A stretch of 33,648 nucleotides of DNA, taken from assembly GCA_964625775.1 (NCBI GenBank), contig CAZVEH010000025.1:1-33648 (forward strand), written 5' to 3'. The position numbers and the translations under genes were made by a program. The stretch comes from GCA-2786165 sp964625775 (lineage in GTDB: Bacteria; Pseudomonadota; Gammaproteobacteria; Legionellales; Legionellaceae). A model generated the notes under the pieces. That model made no database searches, was not told the DNA's origin, and worked only from the letters and a program-made list of their open reading frames with translations. This document shows positions 24,451-33,648 of the stretch, piece by piece (position 1 is the stretch's first letter; each line of letters opens with the position of its first letter).

Positions 24451-26839
24451 TATGGGCTCCTGCATTGACTAAGACGTCTCGAAAACCACCTTCCATAGGC
24501 CCCACCAAACCCGAACGCTCCATTTCTTCCACCAACCGTGCGGCACGATTATACCCAATTTTAAAACGCCGTTGCACTGACGAAATGCTCGCTTTACGGG
24601 TTTGCATCACAAACGCTACAGCTTCATCATACAAAGGATCCGCGTCTTCAACCGCTTGCTTTTCTTCACCAAACTCACCATCAAGAGAGTCGCCTAGCGT
24701 TTGGGTAATATCTTCAATATAATCAGGCGTTCCAAGCGCGCGCCAAGCATCCGCCACACGATGCACTTCCTGATCATCAACAAAAGCACCGTGTACACGT
24801 AAAGGAGATCCGGTTCCAGGCGCCAAAAACAGCATATCACCATGACCCAGTAACTGTTCTGCACCCTGCTGATCCAAAATGGTTCGCGAATCAATTTTTG
24901 AAGAAACTTGAAAAGAAATTCGCGTTGGAATATTAGATTTGATCAACCCAGTCAACACATCCACTGACGGACGTTGCGTGGCTAAGATCAGGTGAATCCC
25001 TGCTGCTCGGGCTTTCTGTGCAATTCGAGCGATCAATTGCTCAACTTTTTTCCCGACCACCATCATCATGTCAGCCAATTCGTCAATGACGACAACCACA
25101 TAAGGTAAGGTCTGTAATTTAGGCGCTTCTGCATCCACAGAGTCAGTGATTTTCCATAAAGGATCCAAAATACCATCCCCTTTGGCATTGGCCTCACTCA
25201 CCATAGTATTAAATCCAGCCAAATTACGCACACCCACAGCCGCCATTAATCGATAGCGTCGTTCCATTTCCCCTACACACCAACGTAACGCGCTCGCTGC
25301 TTCTTTCATATCCGTCACCACAGGCGTCAATAAATGAGGAATTCCGTCATAAATCGACAACTCCAACATTTTAGGATCAACCATGATCAACCGGACTTGT
25401 TCCGGACCAGCTTTGAATAATAAACTCAGAATCATGGCATTAATACCAACAGATTTTCCTGAGCCCGTGGTGCCTGCTACTAATAAATGAGGCATCTTAG
25501 CCAAATCCACCACCATAGGATGGCCGGCAATGTCCACACCCAGGGCCAATGTCAGGGGCGAGTGCGCATGCTGATACACATCGGCCGACAACACATCGGC
25601 CAAGCACACCATTTTACGGTGTGGATTAGGAAGCTCGATACCTACCACGGTTTTTCCAGGGATAATTTCCACAATACGCACGGAAGTCACCGATAAAGAT
25701 CGGGCCAAATCTTTGGACAAAGCAGACAACCGACTGGCTTTTACCCCGGCAGCCAATTGCAATTCAAACCGAGTAATCACGGGTCCAGGATGTACAGCAA
25801 CCACATCCACTTGGATACCAAAATCAAGCAAATGCTGCTCCACGTCCCGGGATAAGGTTTCTAAGTCTGCTGCGCTGTACCCGGAAGTCAATTGACTGAG
25901 ATCACCCGCTGATAGTAAGGACAAAGGCGGCAAAGATCCCGCCTCCACTTGCATAGAAACCGGCATAGGCTTTGATTTGGATTTAGCCGCCCGCTCTAAA
26001 GGCAGTGTATTTTGCTCAAAAGCTCCAGATGCGGGGATGATCGCTGAAACATTGGGTATTAATTTCGGCTTGGAAGGCGTTTTTCGCAAATCAGCTTTCA
26101 TCGTTAATACAGGCTTATCCAGCGCAACAGGATCTTCTTCTAGGGGTTCTATCGTCGCTTTAACCGCAATGAGCTTCGTCAAAACCGCAGCCGACCAAGC
26201 ATACGCTCTAGACATATATCGATACACAATTTTGGTCATCAACAAAACAGCGCGCCCTAATCCCTCCAGCGCACCTACCCAAGATAAGCCTGTCAACCAT
26301 GACATTCCGACCATAAGAATAGCGGTTAATAGCAAGATAGCGCCTTGAACATTCACCGCATGGGTCAAATGCACCATCAAGGTTTGACCCAGGATACCAC
26401 CTGAAAAGCGAATGCCCAATGCCGGATTCGGAGTGATTTGGATGTTCACCAAACCACAGCCACCCAGCACAAACAATATCAAGCCTACCCCGCGCAAAAT
26501 CATAGTCGACTGATGAATACCTCGAAAAGTTCGATGCTCAAGCAACAAACTACCCGCCAAATAAAAAATAAAAATCGGCATAAAATAAGAAAAATAGCCA
26601 AATACAACATAAAACGCTGTGGCAATACACTCACCCACTTGCCCGCCAGCATTCCTCACCATGTCAGCGCTTTTTTTCGCTGCGGTATCATCGACTTGAT
26701 AAGTGAGTAGTGAAAATAGGACAAACACAGCCAAAGCAAGGATCAAGATAAATCCCCCTTCCGTCAAATGCTTGGTCAAACGCTGAGAAGGAGAAGATTG
26801 TGACGGATTTGTATCGCGCGATCGGTTTTGTTTCATCAT
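24443..26839 (-). CDS. ftsK: DNA translocase FtsK
   Basis: A 798-residue septal DNA pump that clears chromosome termini and activates XerCD at dif. The N-terminus has four hydrophobic segments (about 28-48, 75-100, 116-133, 163-185) for septum anchoring. The linker is short (about 220-310), as in other non-enteric FtsK proteins. The motor has Walker A GTTGSGKS (456-463), Walker B VVVVIDE with D586, and the ATQRPSVDVLTGLIKSN segment. The C-terminal winged-helix gamma domain (about 735-795) includes SSVQRRFKIGYNRAARLVEEME, which reads KOPS sites. Two ATGs start the frame (26839 and 26836); neither has a strong ribosome binding site. It is divergent from trxB and the first gene of the envelope cluster. 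Confidence 0.95.
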   Translation of the reverse strand: MMKQNRSRDTNPSQSSPSQRLTKHLTEGGFILILALAVFVLFSLLTYQVDDTAAKKSADMVRNAGGQVGECIATAFYVVFGYFSYFMPIFIFYLAGSLLLEHRTFRGIHQSTMILRGVGLILFVLGGCGLVNIQITPNPALGIRFSGGILGQTLMVHLTHAVNVQGAILLLTAILMVGMSWLTGLSWVGALEGLGRAVLLMTKIVYRYMSRAYAWSAAVLTKLIAVKATIEPLEEDPVALDKPVLTMKADLRKTPSKPKLIPNVSAIIPASGAFEQNTLPLERAAKSKSKPMPVSMQVEAGSLPPLSLLSAGDLSQLTSGYSAADLETLSRDVEQHLLDFGIQVDVVAVHPGPVITRFELQLAAGVKASRLSALSKDLARSLSVTSVRIVEIIPGKTVVGIELPNPHRKMVCLADVLSADVYQHAHSPLTLALGVDIAGHPMVVDLAKMPHLLVAGTTGSGKSVGINAMILSLLFKAGPEQVRLIMVDPKMLELSIYDGIPHLLTPVVTDMKEAASALRWCVGEMERRYRLMAAVGVRNLAGFNTMVSEANAKGDGILDPLWKITDSVDAEAPKLQTLPYVVVVIDELADMMMVVGKKVEQLIARIAQKARAAGIHLILATQRPSVDVLTGLIKSNIPTRISFQVSSKIDSRTILDQQGAEQLLGHGDMLFLAPGTGSPLRVHGAFVDDQEVHRVADAWRALGTPDYIEDITQTLGDSLDGEFGEEKQAVEDADPLYDEAVAFVMQTRKASISSVQRRFKIGYNRAARLVEEMERSGLVGPMEGGFRDVLVNAGAHND

Positions 26840-26910
26840 GAGTATTCTAAAGAAACGGTTTTTAATTTATTATCCGTCATACTATCACAAATTATATCTG
26901 GCGTGCTTGG

Positions 26911-27864
26911 ATGTCTAAAAAAAATCATCATCAACTTATTATTCTTGGTTCGGGACCTGCAGGATGGACTGCTGCTGTCTATGCGGCTCGTGCCAACCTC
27001 AACCCCGTGGTCATCACCGGAATGGAAATTGGCGGTCAACTGACCACCACCACAGACGTGGACAATTGGCCTGGCGATGTCGAAGGACTGCAAGGTCCGG
27101 CATTGATGGAACGCATGCAAGCACATGCTGAGCGATTCCAAACCCAAGTCATCAATGACCATATCGTACGCGCAGATCTACAACAACGTCCTTTTGTCTT
27201 ACAAGGCGACAGTGAAACCTACACGTGCGACGCACTCATCATTGCCACGGGTGCATCAGCTCGTTATTTGGGTCTCCCTTCAGAAAAAGCCTATCAAGGT
27301 CGCGGTGTATCCGCTTGTGCAACCTGTGACGGCTTTTTTTATCGTAACAAACGAGTGTGTGTGATAGGTGGAGGCAACACTGCCGTCGAAGAAGCCTTAT
27401 ACTTATCTAATATTGCGGCTCATGTGACCTTGATTCATCGCCGCACCTCTTTGCGTTCTGAAAAAATATTGCAAGATAAACTGTTTCAAAAAGAACAATC
27501 CGGCAATATCAGCATTCTTTGGTCACAAGAATTAGAAGAAGTGCTAGGGGATGAGAAAAAAGTCACGGGCGTACGATTACGCCATGCGGAAACCCAGGAC
27601 CTCACAGAATTGCCCCTTGATGGCGTCTTCATTGCCATTGGCCATACCCCAAACACTCAATTATTCACGGATCAACTTGAGATGAAAGACGGCTATTTGG
27701 TCATTCAATCCGGATTGCAAGGCATGGCAACAGCCACGAATATCCCTGGAGTTTTTGCTTGCGGAGATGTCGCAGATCACGTATACCGCCAAGCCATCAC
27801 ATCTGCTGGATTTGGATGCATGGCTGCATTAGATGCTGAAAAATATTGCGATTCGCCTAAGTAG
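26911..27864 (+). CDS. trxB: Thioredoxin-disulfide reductase
   Basis: A 317-residue flavoprotein that reduces thioredoxin with NADPH in the cytoplasm. The FAD-binding motif is LIILGSGPAGWTAAVYAARANL, with GGQL next. The redox pair is C136 and C139 in SACATCDGFF. The NADPH-binding motif is VIGGGNTAVEEALYLS, followed by HRR. The C-terminal FAD motif is GVFACGDVADHVYRQAITSAGFG. Length and motif order are those of the low-molecular-weight bacterial enzyme. It is divergent from ftsK (71-base gap) and convergent with the TPR-methyltransferase. Confidence 0.96.
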   Translation: MSKKNHHQLIILGSGPAGWTAAVYAARANLNPVVITGMEIGGQLTTTTDVDNWPGDVEGLQGPALMERMQAHAERFQTQVINDHIVRADLQQRPFVLQGDSETYTCDALIIATGASARYLGLPSEKAYQGRGVSACATCDGFFYRNKRVCVIGGGNTAVEEALYLSNIAAHVTLIHRRTSLRSEKILQDKLFQKEQSGNISILWSQELEEVLGDEKKVTGVRLRHAETQDLTELPLDGVFIAIGHTPNTQLFTDQLEMKDGYLVIQSGLQGMATATNIPGVFACGDVADHVYRQAITSAGFGCMAALDAEKYCDSPK

Positions 27865-27887
27865 CTTGTGCACGGAATTTGGACTTG

Positions 27888-29585
27888 TTAAAAGCATGAA
27901 ACACGTGACACGCCATACAACATCACCGACAAATCTTCCCCATCTTGTTGACGCGCCACCATGCTTTCTTGGTGGCGAATGTTAAAGTCATGTTGCGCGC
28001 ATAGGGTATGAATATACTGCGGATGATGGCAAAAACGAATGCTGCTTTGTAAACACCAAGGCGCATCTTGACTGATTTCCGTAGTAAACCAAAATACAGC
28101 GTTTTGCGACATCGAACCCTGTATTGCTTTGAACAAAGGCTCGAGATCTCCGAAATAGGGTAAAACATCTGCTGCAACCACCACATCAAACGGTATTGTA
28201 TTACCGTGTAAAAAACTTAGAATTTCTGCTTCGACCAATTCATCGTAAATCGCTTTTTCTCGAGCCACTGTTAGCATTTTTTCTGCAATATCTACCCCAA
28301 CCAAATACTGGGTGACCGGACGTAGTACCATGCCACTCAATCCCGTCCCACAACCCAAATCTAAAGCACGACGATAGGACGGGGTTGCGTCTTGATGAAA
28401 CAATTCCCATAAGCGCTTAGGCACTGAGTAGTTTAAATTTTGTTGCATATGTGCATCATAATACATAGAATAATGATTAAACAAATCATGTACATATTCG
28501 GGACAGGCTTCTGAAGATTGCTCATTGCGCAGCCCTTTTAACATAAAGCGACTGGTCGCGTCTTCAGGGTGGACCACCAAGGCTCGCTCTAATAACTCGC
28601 AAGCCTCTAATCGCTGTCCCAAACGCATTTGGATAGCAGCCAAATTACTCAATGCACCAAAATGGTCTGCCTGCAAGACCAGTATTTTTTGAAACAAAGC
28701 CGTGGCAATCTGCACCTGCCCTAACCCCATTTGCGCAACAGCAGAATTATATAAATACTCTAAGTTCTCAGGATCTTCGCGCAAGAGTCCATCATAGTAT
28801 TGCAATGCGGATTCATAGCGATCGAAATGAATAAAGGTCGCTGCCAAATTATTGCGCGCTTCTATATGATGATTGTCCAAAATCAATGCTTGAGTAAAAT
28901 AATCAATCGCACGCTGTTCATGGCCTTGCTTCAATGCAACAACACCCCGATTCACCCAAGCCTCGATATGTTCGGGCGTTTTGCCCAGCAGAACGCACAG
29001 GACTGTTTCAGCTTCCTCGAGGCGCTCTGCTTGTATATAGAGTAAACCAAGATAAAAATGAACGGATGGATGTTCAGCATCCAGCGATAAGACATTTTGA
29101 AATTGTTTTTCGGCCGCAACCAATTCACCGCGTTTCAATAATAATAAGCCAAGATTCAAATGTGCAGGCACCAAACCGGGATCGCAATGCAAGGCATTAC
29201 GATAATGTTGTAAGGCTAATAGATAATTGTTTTGTGCCTCATATTCAATAGCCAAATTATTGTGGGCTTTAGCATAGTTGGGATGGATATCTAAAACACG
29301 CTGATAATGGTGAATGGCTCTTTCTCTCTGGTCAATACGTTTATAGACATGGGCCATATGCATGTGCAAACTGATTTCATTGGGTGCTTTGAGTAAAGCC
29401 TCTTGCAAAGCCTCCAAAGCTAATTGTTGCTGACCCAATGCTGAATAAGCTTGCGCCAGATAACCCCAAAGTGTGATGCGCTGCGGCTCTTCTCTGAGCA
29501 AACGTTGATAGATGGCTAATGCGCTTTGATGATCGCCACGCTGTTGCAAACGCAAAGCATACTCAAAATTATGATTTTGGGTCAT
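27888..29585 (-). CDS. TPR-repeat protein with C-terminal methyltransferase domain
   Basis: A 565-residue cytoplasmic protein. About ten tetratricopeptide repeats fill residues 1 to about 340 (examples: AIYQRLLREEPQRITLWGYL, NNLAIEYEAQNNYLLALQHY). A class I SAM-dependent methyltransferase follows from about 360, with motif I ALDLGCGTGLSG (about 407-418) and acidic VGVDIAEKML. The linker sequence YVHDLFNHYSMYYDAHMQQNLNY is typical of the COG4976-type 'TPR methyltransferases'. The substrate is unknown; TPRs probably dock a protein partner. The ATG at 29585 (MTQNHN) is preferred to an earlier in-frame start 17 codons up, because the TPR pattern starts right after it, though no clear ribosome binding site helps. 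It is divergent from the dienelactone hydrolase. Confidence 0.82.
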   Translation of the reverse strand: MTQNHNFEYALRLQQRGDHQSALAIYQRLLREEPQRITLWGYLAQAYSALGQQQLALEALQEALLKAPNEISLHMHMAHVYKRIDQRERAIHHYQRVLDIHPNYAKAHNNLAIEYEAQNNYLLALQHYRNALHCDPGLVPAHLNLGLLLLKRGELVAAEKQFQNVLSLDAEHPSVHFYLGLLYIQAERLEEAETVLCVLLGKTPEHIEAWVNRGVVALKQGHEQRAIDYFTQALILDNHHIEARNNLAATFIHFDRYESALQYYDGLLREDPENLEYLYNSAVAQMGLGQVQIATALFQKILVLQADHFGALSNLAAIQMRLGQRLEACELLERALVVHPEDATSRFMLKGLRNEQSSEACPEYVHDLFNHYSMYYDAHMQQNLNYSVPKRLWELFHQDATPSYRRALDLGCGTGLSGMVLRPVTQYLVGVDIAEKMLTVAREKAIYDELVEAEILSFLHGNTIPFDVVVAADVLPYFGDLEPLFKAIQGSMSQNAVFWFTTEISQDAPWCLQSSIRFCHHPQYIHTLCAQHDFNIRHQESMVARQQDGEDLSVMLYGVSRVSCF

Positions 29586-29661
29586 GATCACACAATCAAT
29601 TGCTAAGACAATAGTATCATCATACACTATCAGCACGGAGACTAAAAACTATTGAGCAACG

Positions 29662-30375
29662 ATGTATCACTCCAAACATATTTACCATCATGATGAACAT
29701 GAATTGCATGGCTACCTTGCATATTCTGAAAAAGATGACCAACCGAAACCCGCCGTGTTGATCATTCATGATTGGTCAGGTCAGAATGAATTTGTACAGC
29801 ATAAAGCACAGATTTTTGCTGAGTTAGGTTATGTTGGTTTCGCTGTTGATATGTATGGTTTAGGAAAAACAGCCAAGAAAAATGAAGAAAAAGAGGCGTT
29901 GATGCAACCCTTGATTCAAGATCGTTTATTGTTGCGCATGCGAATACGTGCTGCCTTGGATGCTCTTGCCGCCATGCCTGAAGTCGACCGCAATAAAATT
30001 GCTGCTGTTGGGTATTGTTTTGGCGGGTTGTGTGCACTGGATTTGGCCCGTAGTGGTGCCGAAATCAAAGGCGCTATCAGCGTTCATGGCTTGCTCAATG
30101 CCCCAGAAGATTTGGCCAGTCAAACGATTGAAGCCAAAGTATTGGCCTTACATGGCTATGAGGATCCCCTGGTACCGCCAGCAGCTTTAGAAGCGTTCGC
30201 TCAAGAAATGACCCAAGCTAAGGTCGACTGGCAGCTTCATATTTTTGGTCAAACCCAACATGCGTTCACGAACCCACATGCCCATGACACCGAATTAGGA
30301 TTACTATATTCGGCACATGCGGCCAGACGCTCGGCACAATTGATCGACCTTTTTTTGGAAGAATGTTTTGGCTGA
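29662..30375 (+). CDS. Dienelactone hydrolase family protein
   Basis: A 237-residue alpha/beta hydrolase. The catalytic triad is visible: nucleophile C119 in GYCFGG, D168 in LHGYEDPLVPP, and H200 in TQHAFTNP. The early strand AVLIIHDWSGQNE gives the oxyanion region. Length is normal for the family. In organisms without aromatic degradation genes, such proteins act on unknown esters or lactones; no such pathway genes are near. Its stop overlaps the start of pncC by eight bases, so the two are translationally coupled. Confidence 0.88.
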   Translation: MYHSKHIYHHDEHELHGYLAYSEKDDQPKPAVLIIHDWSGQNEFVQHKAQIFAELGYVGFAVDMYGLGKTAKKNEEKEALMQPLIQDRLLLRMRIRAALDALAAMPEVDRNKIAAVGYCFGGLCALDLARSGAEIKGAISVHGLLNAPEDLASQTIEAKVLALHGYEDPLVPPAALEAFAQEMTQAKVDWQLHIFGQTQHAFTNPHAHDTELGLLYSAHAARRSAQLIDLFLEECFG

Positions 30376-30865
30376 GCATGAAACGAGCCAAGTGCTGATC
30401 ACAACCTTAAATCACTTATTAACAGAAAAAAACCAGCTTTGCGCAGTGGCTGAATCCTGTACAGGAGGCTTAATTTCAGCTGCAATCACTGCTTATCCTG
30501 GTTCTTCTGCTTGGTTTGATTGCGGGTTTGTCACTTATTCCAACCACGCCAAACACCTGTTACTTGGTGTCCCGCAACAAACATTAGATAGGTTTGGTGC
30601 GGTGAGCAAGGAAACAGCCCAGGCGATGGCCGAAGGCGCGTTACAGCATAGTCAAGCCGATGTCAGTGTCTCCGTCACCGGCATCGCCGGCCCAAGCGGC
30701 GGCAGTCCCAACAAACCTGTAGGTACCATCTGGTTCGCTTGGGCCAGCAAACTTCGCCCAACGCAAATAGCACAACATCACTTACAAGGCGCTCGCGCCG
30801 ATATCCGTCAACAAGCGGTGATCATAGCCCTACAAGGATTACTGGAACAAGCACAACAGGCGTAG
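30368..30865 (+). CDS. pncC: Nicotinamide-nucleotide amidase (CinA C-terminal domain)
   Basis: A 165-residue stand-alone CinA-C domain that deamidates nicotinamide mononucleotide for NAD recycling. Motifs are AVAESCTGGLISAAIT with the catalytic serine, GSSAWFDCGFVTYSN, and SVTGIAGPSGGSPNKPVGTIWFAW. No N-terminal molybdopterin-like domain is present, as in E. coli PncC. The start is taken as TTG at 30368: it has GGAAGA five bases upstream and gives the usual N-terminal length. A GTG at 30392 is an alternative. It overlaps the hydrolase gene. The recA gene, often a neighbour of cinA, is not here. Confidence 0.92.
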   Translation: MAEHETSQVLITTLNHLLTEKNQLCAVAESCTGGLISAAITAYPGSSAWFDCGFVTYSNHAKHLLLGVPQQTLDRFGAVSKETAQAMAEGALQHSQADVSVSVTGIAGPSGGSPNKPVGTIWFAWASKLRPTQIAQHHLQGARADIRQQAVIIALQGLLEQAQQA

Positions 30866-30987
30866 GTTGATCGGATCGCTGTGCAACCCACTCGCCATTG
30901 AGTCCGAGCTAAATGTCCAGTGTGTTGAGCAGCTCCCAGCCAAACGCATTTTAATTTTGAACATGAAAGCCATCTCTTTCGCCTACC

Positions 30988-31065
30988 TACCGTGCTTTAT
31001 GCACGGTATCCAGACGATCTTGATTCGAGATTGAAACTGGATTCCGCATAAAGCGCGGAACTTAG
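30988..31065. repeat. Pair of inverted REP-like modules
   Basis: Two related modules of about 26-29 bases face each other: 30988-31013 (TACCGTGCTTTATGCACGGT then ATCCAG) and 31037-31065 (CTGGATTCCGCATAAAGCGC then GGAACTTAG). Each is itself a small palindrome, and they pair with each other through CTTTATGC/GCATAAAG and ATCCAG/CTGGAT. This occupies the middle of the 450-base gap between pncC and the coiled-coil gene. I see no gene in the rest of that gap. Confidence 0.6.
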
Positions 31066-31316
31066 GCACACTGGTTATACTATACTTATTTAGATGCAGT
31101 TGCCCTGGAGCAGCTCCTATGTTTTGCCTCAGTTCTGTTTAAAAGTCAACTCACTATAAAGTCGCAACACAATATGCCGATACATACCAAGTAGACCCAT
31201 TGATACAGAAACGCCATTACATTTTATGTTCTTTTTTGGATCTTAAATTGGTTTTTTTGTTCTTTGTGTGCTATAAGTTATCTTTATTATCACTATGTGG
31301 CTAGAGGGGCAGGATT

Positions 31317-32111
31317 ATGACTCGCATAACACCGAAAAATCCTCATTCGAGCTCGACCATCAGTAGCAGTGCTTCGAGACACCCCTATAAAAAACACCCA
31401 AAAGATAGTGACGTTCTCGGTTTATCTCCACGTGAGCTAGAACGATATCAAAAAATGGATGCGTTTAGTCAAGCTAAAATCATTGATTTTTTAAAAGAAA
31501 GAAATCGTTTGAATGGGTTTGTAACACAATATTTAGAAGAGAAAATAAATTTTAATATCTTAATTCAGTTGCTCTTCCCCACGGAACATAGCCTACGCTA
31601 TGCATTACAAAAAGCGGATCAAATTGAACAAGACATTAATCAGCAGCTGGATCACAATGAGACACCTCTGTTTGATAAAAACACCACCAAAGAAAATAGA
31701 GTACAGATACTTCTGTCTGTAGCCCACTCCTATAGAGAAACATTGCAGAAAAAATTGCAGGCACCCCAAAAAGCAAGCCATGAAAATTTAGACCAAAAAC
31801 TATCAGACTTGAACTTGATTATTGATGAGCTGCAGTTGCAAATTGATCGCTCTGAATTTTTTCTTCATAATAAAGCTATTTTGCACATCAAAGACTCTGA
31901 TCTCACTTACTTTCTCAATAAATTAAAAACCATTGGCATTACCGGGTTACAACCCAAATCTGCCACCAAAGAGCAACCTGCGTTCTTCAAAATCAGCATA
32001 CTCACCGCCCTCTATGAAAGATTTACCCCCAATCAAGAAGAAGCGAATCAAAAACCCGATGAAGATAGGGAGGAAGATGAGTCTGCACGTCCCTCCAACC
32101 GTCGCCGTTAG
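31317..32111 (+). CDS. Coiled-coil protein of unknown function
   Basis: I do not recognise this 264-residue protein. It begins with a serine-rich, basic, probably disordered segment (about 1-35, PHSSSTISSSASRHPYKKHP). A helical, charged body follows, with heptad-like leucines around 140-185 (LQKKLQAPQKASHENLDQKL, then SDLNLIIDELQLQIDR). The tail is acidic and then basic (EEANQKPDEDREEDESARP, ending RRR). There is no signal peptide or membrane segment. The ribosome binding site is AGGGGCAGG before the ATG. A second coiled-coil gene follows 85 bases later. The composition is like that of translocated effectors or structural coiled-coil proteins of Legionellales, but no domain supports a specific role. 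Confidence 0.6.
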   Translation: MTRITPKNPHSSSTISSSASRHPYKKHPKDSDVLGLSPRELERYQKMDAFSQAKIIDFLKERNRLNGFVTQYLEEKINFNILIQLLFPTEHSLRYALQKADQIEQDINQQLDHNETPLFDKNTTKENRVQILLSVAHSYRETLQKKLQAPQKASHENLDQKLSDLNLIIDELQLQIDRSEFFLHNKAILHIKDSDLTYFLNKLKTIGITGLQPKSATKEQPAFFKISILTALYERFTPNQEEANQKPDEDREEDESARPSNRRR

Positions 32112-32132
32112 TTAGAGAGCTTAAGGTGAAAC

Positions 32133-32161
32133 TTGATCACTCCAACATCATGCACTATAGT
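32133..32161 (+). promoter_or_regulatory. Probable sigma-70 promoter for the second coiled-coil gene
   Basis: TTGATC (32133-32138) and TATAGT (32156-32161) are separated by 17 bases, and the start codon follows 35 bases later. The gene can therefore be expressed on its own. Confidence 0.45.
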
Positions 32162-32196
32162 TAAAGTATATATTTTTTAAACAACAGAGATATATT

Positions 32197-33564
32197 ATGA
32201 ACTTAAAAGCAGAGTTAGATCATCAAGAACAAGACCGAAATCAGTTGATTGAAAAGTTATCAAAAGACATCGAGGCCATCACTGTACAAACACAAGATCT
32301 TCAAAAACGTATCGAGGATTTAAGCCGTCAATTGACAAGAGACAGCGATCTAACTGCGCGTATCTCCGCAAAAAAAACTGAGAAAGAAACCCGCAATGCA
32401 GCGTTACTTACACTGCAAGCACAACTCAAACTCACGAAAACACTGCTCGAGATAAACAAACAAATTGAACAAAACGATAAAAAAATATCATCTCTTTTGA
32501 AATACTTCAGACAAAAAAAACAAACGGAAGTCAATCAATCTACTCCATTAGGGGCACTAGAAGCAGAGCAGGCACAAAAACAGGCGCGTCTTGATAAGAT
32601 TGAGTCCCACATCGAAAATCTTGAAAGCTTACGGTCAAAACATTCTGGCTTGAGAAAATGGTTTAACGATATTTTGCAAGCCATAGGTTTTGTACAAAAA
32701 CCTGACAAATATAAAGCCAAAGAGGCCAAGAGACTTCAAACTGAGTTGCTCGTCATTACAAAAGCAATAGAGTTAGAACACCAAAATAAAGAGCCACAAG
32801 AACTAGATACTTCAACCACTGAGGCAACACTTGATCCTGCTGACATCTCACCTACCACGCAAGCATTAAAAACACAGTTAGTTGGCATCCAAAAAGCAAT
32901 CAAAGATTTGAATAAAGCGTTACATGCCACCAACAAAGAAATATCAACCACAGAAAAATCTCGTGTAAAATCCGAAAAACTATCCGCTATAGAGCAAAAC
33001 AAAAATACATTAGAGCAGCAGCTAGCCACTTGTGTCACCCTATTGGGAGAAAAAACAAAGCTGGTAAAGCAACTACAAGATCCTGAAAGAGTAAAAATAT
33101 TGCAACAGTTAAAGGATAAGCTTATCGAAATAGATCAAAAACGTAACGAGTCCATAAAAACTAAGCACGAGCGCCATGAAACTCGTTTCTTTGCAGCTCA
33201 TCTGGCAAATGAAGGCACAAATGTTCCTGCAAATGTGGCCATAGCCAAAATCAAAGCTGCTTTAGAGCAATTCATGCGAAACATCGGTGAAAAAAGTTCA
33301 GAAGTCAAAGTCATCTCAAGCATCACGACGGTATTCACCCAACTACAAATGTTAGCAGACCAAGCTCCACATACCGTCGATAAAGCTAAGCAAGAAAAAG
33401 AATTGACAGACAAGCTCGTCAGTTTGATCAATACACTGCCACCAGACAACCCTATCAAAGCAGCTCAAGGTAACATCATAGAGCGATTTGCTGAGAGCAC
33501 CCAACATCCATCAGCACATGCAGATTCCCACGCGAGCACGCACAAAGGAAAAGGACACCCCTAG
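32197..33564 (+). CDS. Long coiled-coil protein of unknown function
   Basis: A 455-residue, mainly helical, highly charged protein. Coiled-coil heptads are evident at about 1-110 (LEINKQIEQNDKKISSLLKY), about 115-195, and about 220-330 (KSRVKSEKLSAIEQNKNTLE). A more globular region at about 335-425 includes IAKIKAALEQFMRNIGEKSS. The tail is rich in His, Ser and Ala (HPSAHADSHASTHKGKGHP). No signal peptide, membrane segment or catalytic motif is visible. The ribosome binding site is weak (AGAGAT). Together with the preceding gene it could form a two-gene unit. An effector or scaffolding role is speculation based on composition. Confidence 0.62.
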   Translation: MNLKAELDHQEQDRNQLIEKLSKDIEAITVQTQDLQKRIEDLSRQLTRDSDLTARISAKKTEKETRNAALLTLQAQLKLTKTLLEINKQIEQNDKKISSLLKYFRQKKQTEVNQSTPLGALEAEQAQKQARLDKIESHIENLESLRSKHSGLRKWFNDILQAIGFVQKPDKYKAKEAKRLQTELLVITKAIELEHQNKEPQELDTSTTEATLDPADISPTTQALKTQLVGIQKAIKDLNKALHATNKEISTTEKSRVKSEKLSAIEQNKNTLEQQLATCVTLLGEKTKLVKQLQDPERVKILQQLKDKLIEIDQKRNESIKTKHERHETRFFAAHLANEGTNVPANVAIAKIKAALEQFMRNIGEKSSEVKVISSITTVFTQLQMLADQAPHTVDKAKQEKELTDKLVSLINTLPPDNPIKAAQGNIIERFAESTQHPSAHADSHASTHKGKGHP

Positions 33565-33648
33565 GGTTACCCCCCTAAGATAATGATGTTGATTGATATT
33601 GATAAGCCGACTCAGTGTTCTCTAATAGTCTAGACAGTAATTCAACTT

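Overview
The window looks like a chromosomal piece from a gammaproteobacterium related to the Legionellales (Legionella/Coxiella-type), probably host-associated. The housekeeping genes are gammaproteobacterial in type: gltX, a BarA/GacS/LetS-type hybrid kinase, bolA, ftsK-lolA-yhdP-mpl and trxB. The DNA is AT-rich. Several genes look aimed at a eukaryotic host: an OTU-type cysteine protease with TPR- and ankyrin-like segments, a secreted papain-like protease, and two coiled-coil proteins. The taxonomic placement is inference from gene content; no marker RNA gene is present.

Layout. 1-860 is a decayed edge: a frameshifted IS4-type transposase and a PAS-domain gene cut off at a REP-like hairpin. 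947-7009 is core: gltX with an overlapping DUF1840 gene, then a divergent hybrid kinase and a pyrophosphate-type phosphofructokinase. 7010-10177 is an accessory island: nested IS relics, a GC-richer gene for a secreted cysteine-rich protein, and a reverse transcriptase whose C-terminus is frameshifted. Two direct 43-bp repeats bracket the reverse transcriptase and cysteine-rich genes; one of them supplies the end of the neighbouring protease gene. 10156-13977 holds the secreted protease, a type IV pilin, a tandem pair of MITE-like palindromic elements, bolA and an APC-family permease. 13978-15800 is a second IS graveyard (IS3- and IS110-type fragments) around a gene for an unrecognised exported protein. 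15800-18331 holds the OTU protein and a host-attachment-family protein. 18572-26839 is a minus-strand envelope/division cluster (ftsK, lolA, yhdP-like, mpl) with overlapping or nearly abutting genes. 26911-30865 holds trxB, a TPR-methyltransferase, a dienelactone hydrolase and pncC. 31317-33564 holds two coiled-coil proteins of unknown function.

How it works together. ftsK (DNA translocation at division), lolA (lipoprotein carrier), yhdP-like (AsmA-type envelope lipid factor) and mpl (murein peptide recycling) form a plausible co-transcribed envelope operon. The hybrid kinase carries HisKA, HATPase, a degenerate receiver, an active receiver and an HPt domain, and would feed a GacA/LetA-type regulator that is not in this window.

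The least explained part is 8027-10177. A reverse transcriptase of a non-mobile-looking lineage lies just upstream of a small secreted ten-cysteine protein, between direct repeats. By eye I could not find the template/variable repeat pair that would make it a classical diversity-generating retroelement.
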